Assembly: GCA_002385805.1 (NCBI GenBank)
Contig: DGEF01000017.1
Coordinates: 1 to 6,459 of the forward strand
Direction: 5' to 3'
Length of the DNA: 6,459 nucleotides
Origin: Peptococcaceae bacterium UBA3933
GTDB taxonomy: Bacteria; Bacillota; Peptococcia; Peptococcales; BICA1-8
Below the pieces are notes generated by a model that was not told where the DNA came from, searched no databases, and was given only the letters and a program-made list of their open reading frames with translations. Shown here one piece after another: positions 5,117 to 6,459 of the stretch; within the stretch, counting starts at the first letter, position 1, and every line of letters begins with the position of its first letter. The position numbers and the translations under genes were made by a program.

Positions 5117-5120
5117 TTTA

Positions 5121-5129
5121 TGATATAAT
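5121..5129 (+). promoter_or_regulatory. Extended -10 promoter for mrnC-thyX
   Basis: TGATATAAT contains a perfect -10 TATAAT (5124-5129) with the TG extension one base upstream. The -35 region around 5101-5106 (TAATCA) is poor, as extended -10 promoters can tolerate. Transcription would start near 5136, about 34 bases before mrnC. It lies 25 bases after the cysS stop and would let mrnC and thyX be expressed independently of the cysteine T-box. Confidence 0.65.
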
Positions 5130-5169
5130 TAATGAGAATATTATTTATATCCAAAGGATGATAAACTGA

Positions 5170-5589
5170 ATGTTTTTTAAATATGACAAAGACCCGGGGC
5201 TATTGGCCCCGTTAACATTGGCTTATATTGGAGATGCGGTTTATGAGTTATATGTAAGGACAAGCCTCTTAGCTCATGGTGAAGTTAAAGTTCACACCTT
5301 GCATAAAGATGCTGTGAAAAGGGTGAATGCTTCTACTCAAGCTAAATTATTGGAGAGGATTGACTCCTTGCTGACAGCAGAGGAATTAGCCATAGTAAAA
5401 CGGGGACGCAATGCCAAATCAGGGCAGATACCGAAAAATGCAGATGTGATTGAATACAGAAAAAGTACTGGACTGGAAGCTTTAATCGGTTATCTTTTTC
5501 TGCAAGGGAAATTAGAAAGAATCAAAGAACTTTTGGCCCAAATAGAAAAATTCATGGAGGATGAACATCCTCCAGAACAACTAACTTAA
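5170..5589 (+). CDS. mrnC: Mini-ribonuclease III
   Basis: Mini-III is a small RNase III-fold enzyme without a double-stranded RNA binding domain; in Bacillus subtilis it matures the ends of 23S rRNA. The product is 139 residues, the usual size, and consists only of the catalytic domain. The first metal-binding motif AYIGDAVYEL is at 18-27 (D22, E26). The basic segment RGRNAKSGQIPKN (78-90) and the second acidic motif STGLEALIGYLFL (99-111, E103) are typical. Its position after cysS matches B. subtilis, where the gene was called yazC. ATG 5170 is preceded by AAAGGA at 5153-5158, a rather long 11-base spacing. An ATG at 5158 opens a three-codon frame whose TGA touches the mrnC start. thyX follows after 18 bases, so the two are probably co-transcribed. 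Confidence 0.95.
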   Translation: MFFKYDKDPGLLAPLTLAYIGDAVYELYVRTSLLAHGEVKVHTLHKDAVKRVNASTQAKLLERIDSLLTAEELAIVKRGRNAKSGQIPKNADVIEYRKSTGLEALIGYLFLQGKLERIKELLAQIEKFMEDEHPPEQLT

Positions 5590-5607
5590 ATTAAAGGAGA
5601 GTAGGGG

Positions 5608-6357
5608 ATGGGGAGAGTTGATTTAAAGGTAGAGTTGCTGCGCTATACTCCTGAACCGGAAGAAATTGTAGCTATGGGTGCCAAACTATGTTATACCAGC
5701 AGCGATTTAGATGAATTAAAAGAAGGGATTCAAAAAAAGGATCAAGGGCCTTTTGTTAATAAATTGTTGAGTATGGGTCACTTGTCACCTGTAGAACATG
5801 CCAGCTTCACCTTTGGTATTGAGGGTGTTTCCCGCAGTCTTCTGGCTCAGATTACCCGTCATAGAATTGCAAGTTTTAGTGTAAAGTCCCAGAGGTATGT
5901 AGGGGAACAAAGCGGTGCCGGTAAAGACGGAGTTTTTAATTATGTTATTCCTCCGAAAATTATTGATTTAGGGGAGGAAATGGTGGCAGAATATGAAAGA
6001 CAAATGAAAACTATTCAAGGTTGGTATGACTTCTGGCAGGAAAAATTAGGGAATAACGGGGAAAAGTCTAATGAAGACGCCAGGTTTGTTTTACCTAATG
6101 CCTGTGAAACTAAATTGGTTGTGACCATGAATGCCCGTGAATTATTGCACTTTTTTCAATTGCGGTGTTGTAATCGAGCCCAATGGGAAATCAGGGCTTT
6201 GGCTACCAGGATGCTTGCTTTAGTAAAAGAAGTTGCTCCAAATATTTTTGCCCAGGCAGGACCAGGTTGTTTACGGGGTCCCTGTCCCGAAGGGCCTTTT
6301 ACATGCGGCAAAGCCAAAGAAGTTCGGGAAAGATTTTCACAATTAAACCACGGATAA
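5608..6357 (+). CDS. thyX: Flavin-dependent thymidylate synthase
   Basis: ThyX methylates dUMP to dTMP using methylene-tetrahydrofolate, FAD and NADPH; it is the alternative to ThyA and leaves tetrahydrofolate rather than dihydrofolate. The 249-residue protein carries the RHRX7S signature at 84-94 (RHRIASFSVKS), H64 in SPVEHASFTF, EDARFVLPNA (156-165) and NARELLHFFQLR (175-186), regions that bind dUMP and FAD. The C-terminus has three cysteines, C221, C226 and C233, in a GPGCLRGPCPEGPFTCGK segment; similar Cys-Pro-Glu-Gly tails occur in clostridial ThyX as I recall, and their role is not clear. AAAGGAG at 5593-5599, 8 bases before ATG, supports the start. The last three codons (Asn-His-Gly) and the stop come from an intergenic repeat module beginning at 6346. 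Bacillus lacks thyX here; several Clostridia have it between mrnC and rlmB. Confidence 0.97.
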   Translation: MGRVDLKVELLRYTPEPEEIVAMGAKLCYTSSDLDELKEGIQKKDQGPFVNKLLSMGHLSPVEHASFTFGIEGVSRSLLAQITRHRIASFSVKSQRYVGEQSGAGKDGVFNYVIPPKIIDLGEEMVAEYERQMKTIQGWYDFWQEKLGNNGEKSNEDARFVLPNACETKLVVTMNARELLHFFQLRCCNRAQWEIRALATRMLALVKEVAPNIFAQAGPGCLRGPCPEGPFTCGKAKEVRERFSQLNHG

Positions 6358-6377
6358 ACACAGATATACATTAATAA
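6346..6377. repeat. AACCACGGAT-type module left of copy E, overlapping thyX
   Basis: AACCACGGATAAACACAGAT (6346-6365) resembles the module at 2877-2896 and, like it, is followed by an AT-rich stretch and a heptamer repeat. It supplies the last three thyX codons and the TAA stop (6355-6357). Confidence 0.6.
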
Positions 6378-6459
6378 TTCGCCTAACGGCGAAGGTCGTA
6401 ATACTAGCCACCAGCCACTAAAAACTAGCCACTACTTCTAGTCACCAGTCACTAGTCAC
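6378..6459 (+). repeat. Composite heptamer repeat, copy E (cut by window end)
   Basis: The best-preserved hairpin of the D/E type is here: TTCGCC (6378-6383), TAAC, GGCGAA (6388-6393), then GGTCGTAATACT. The units are AGCCACC (6406-6412), AGCCACT (6413-6419), AAAAACT (6420-6426), AGCCACT (6427-6433), the joint ACTTCT, AGTCACC (6440-6446), AGTCACT (6447-6453) and a truncated AGTCAC. By analogy with the other copies it should precede another gene, probably rlmB in this neighbourhood, but that gene is outside the window. Confidence 0.9.

Noticed and set aside
6183..6374. 63-residue + strand frame within thyX
   Set aside because: It is an alternate frame of thyX running into the repeat, with no family signature.

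Overview
The window reads as a housekeeping segment of a low-to-moderate GC Gram-positive (Firmicutes, probably a clostridial-type lineage; I cannot place it more precisely). The gene order ispF - gltX - cysE - cysS - mrnC - thyX, all on the + strand, is the conserved Bacillus/Clostridia ispD-ispF-gltX-cysE-cysS-mrnC-rlmB neighbourhood, here with the flavin-dependent thymidylate synthase gene thyX. A tRNA-sensing T-box leader and a Mini-III RNase also point to Firmicutes. The first 19 bases match the Tn5 mosaic end used in sequencing adapters at 18 of 19 positions, so the window probably begins at the raw end of an assembled contig.

Layout: adapter remnant (1-19); heptamer repeat (23-52); ispF (76-549); a 496-base gene-free stretch holding a large imperfect hairpin (576-782), a degenerate palindromic repeat (805-867), a hexamer run (873-900) and a composite heptamer repeat (901-1026); gltX (1046-2500); a consensus promoter (2518-2546) and a cysteine T-box leader with terminator (about 2553-2876); two further repeat modules (2877-3002); cysE (3019-3705) overlapping cysS (3677-5095); an extended -10 promoter (5121-5129); mrnC (5170-5589); thyX (5608-6357); and a final repeat block running off the window end.

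How the genes work together: cysE makes O-acetylserine, the precursor of cysteine, and cysS charges tRNA-Cys. The T-box upstream carries a UGC specifier and a UGGA acceptor-binding bulge that fits the U discriminator base of tRNA-Cys, so uncharged tRNA-Cys should switch on both cysteine synthesis and its use. gltX charges tRNA-Glu, mrnC matures 23S rRNA, ispF serves the MEP isoprenoid pathway and thyX makes dTMP.

The most unusual feature is a dispersed composite repeat present in five places. It is built from 7-base units (AGCCACY, AAAAACY, AGTCACY) kept in register, usually preceded by a short GC hairpin. Copies end a few bases upstream of the ribosome-binding sites of ispF, gltX and cysE, and one copy sits inside the T-box leader in the loop of a Stem II-like helix. 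No wholly new protein system is visible; the novelty is in the intergenic DNA.
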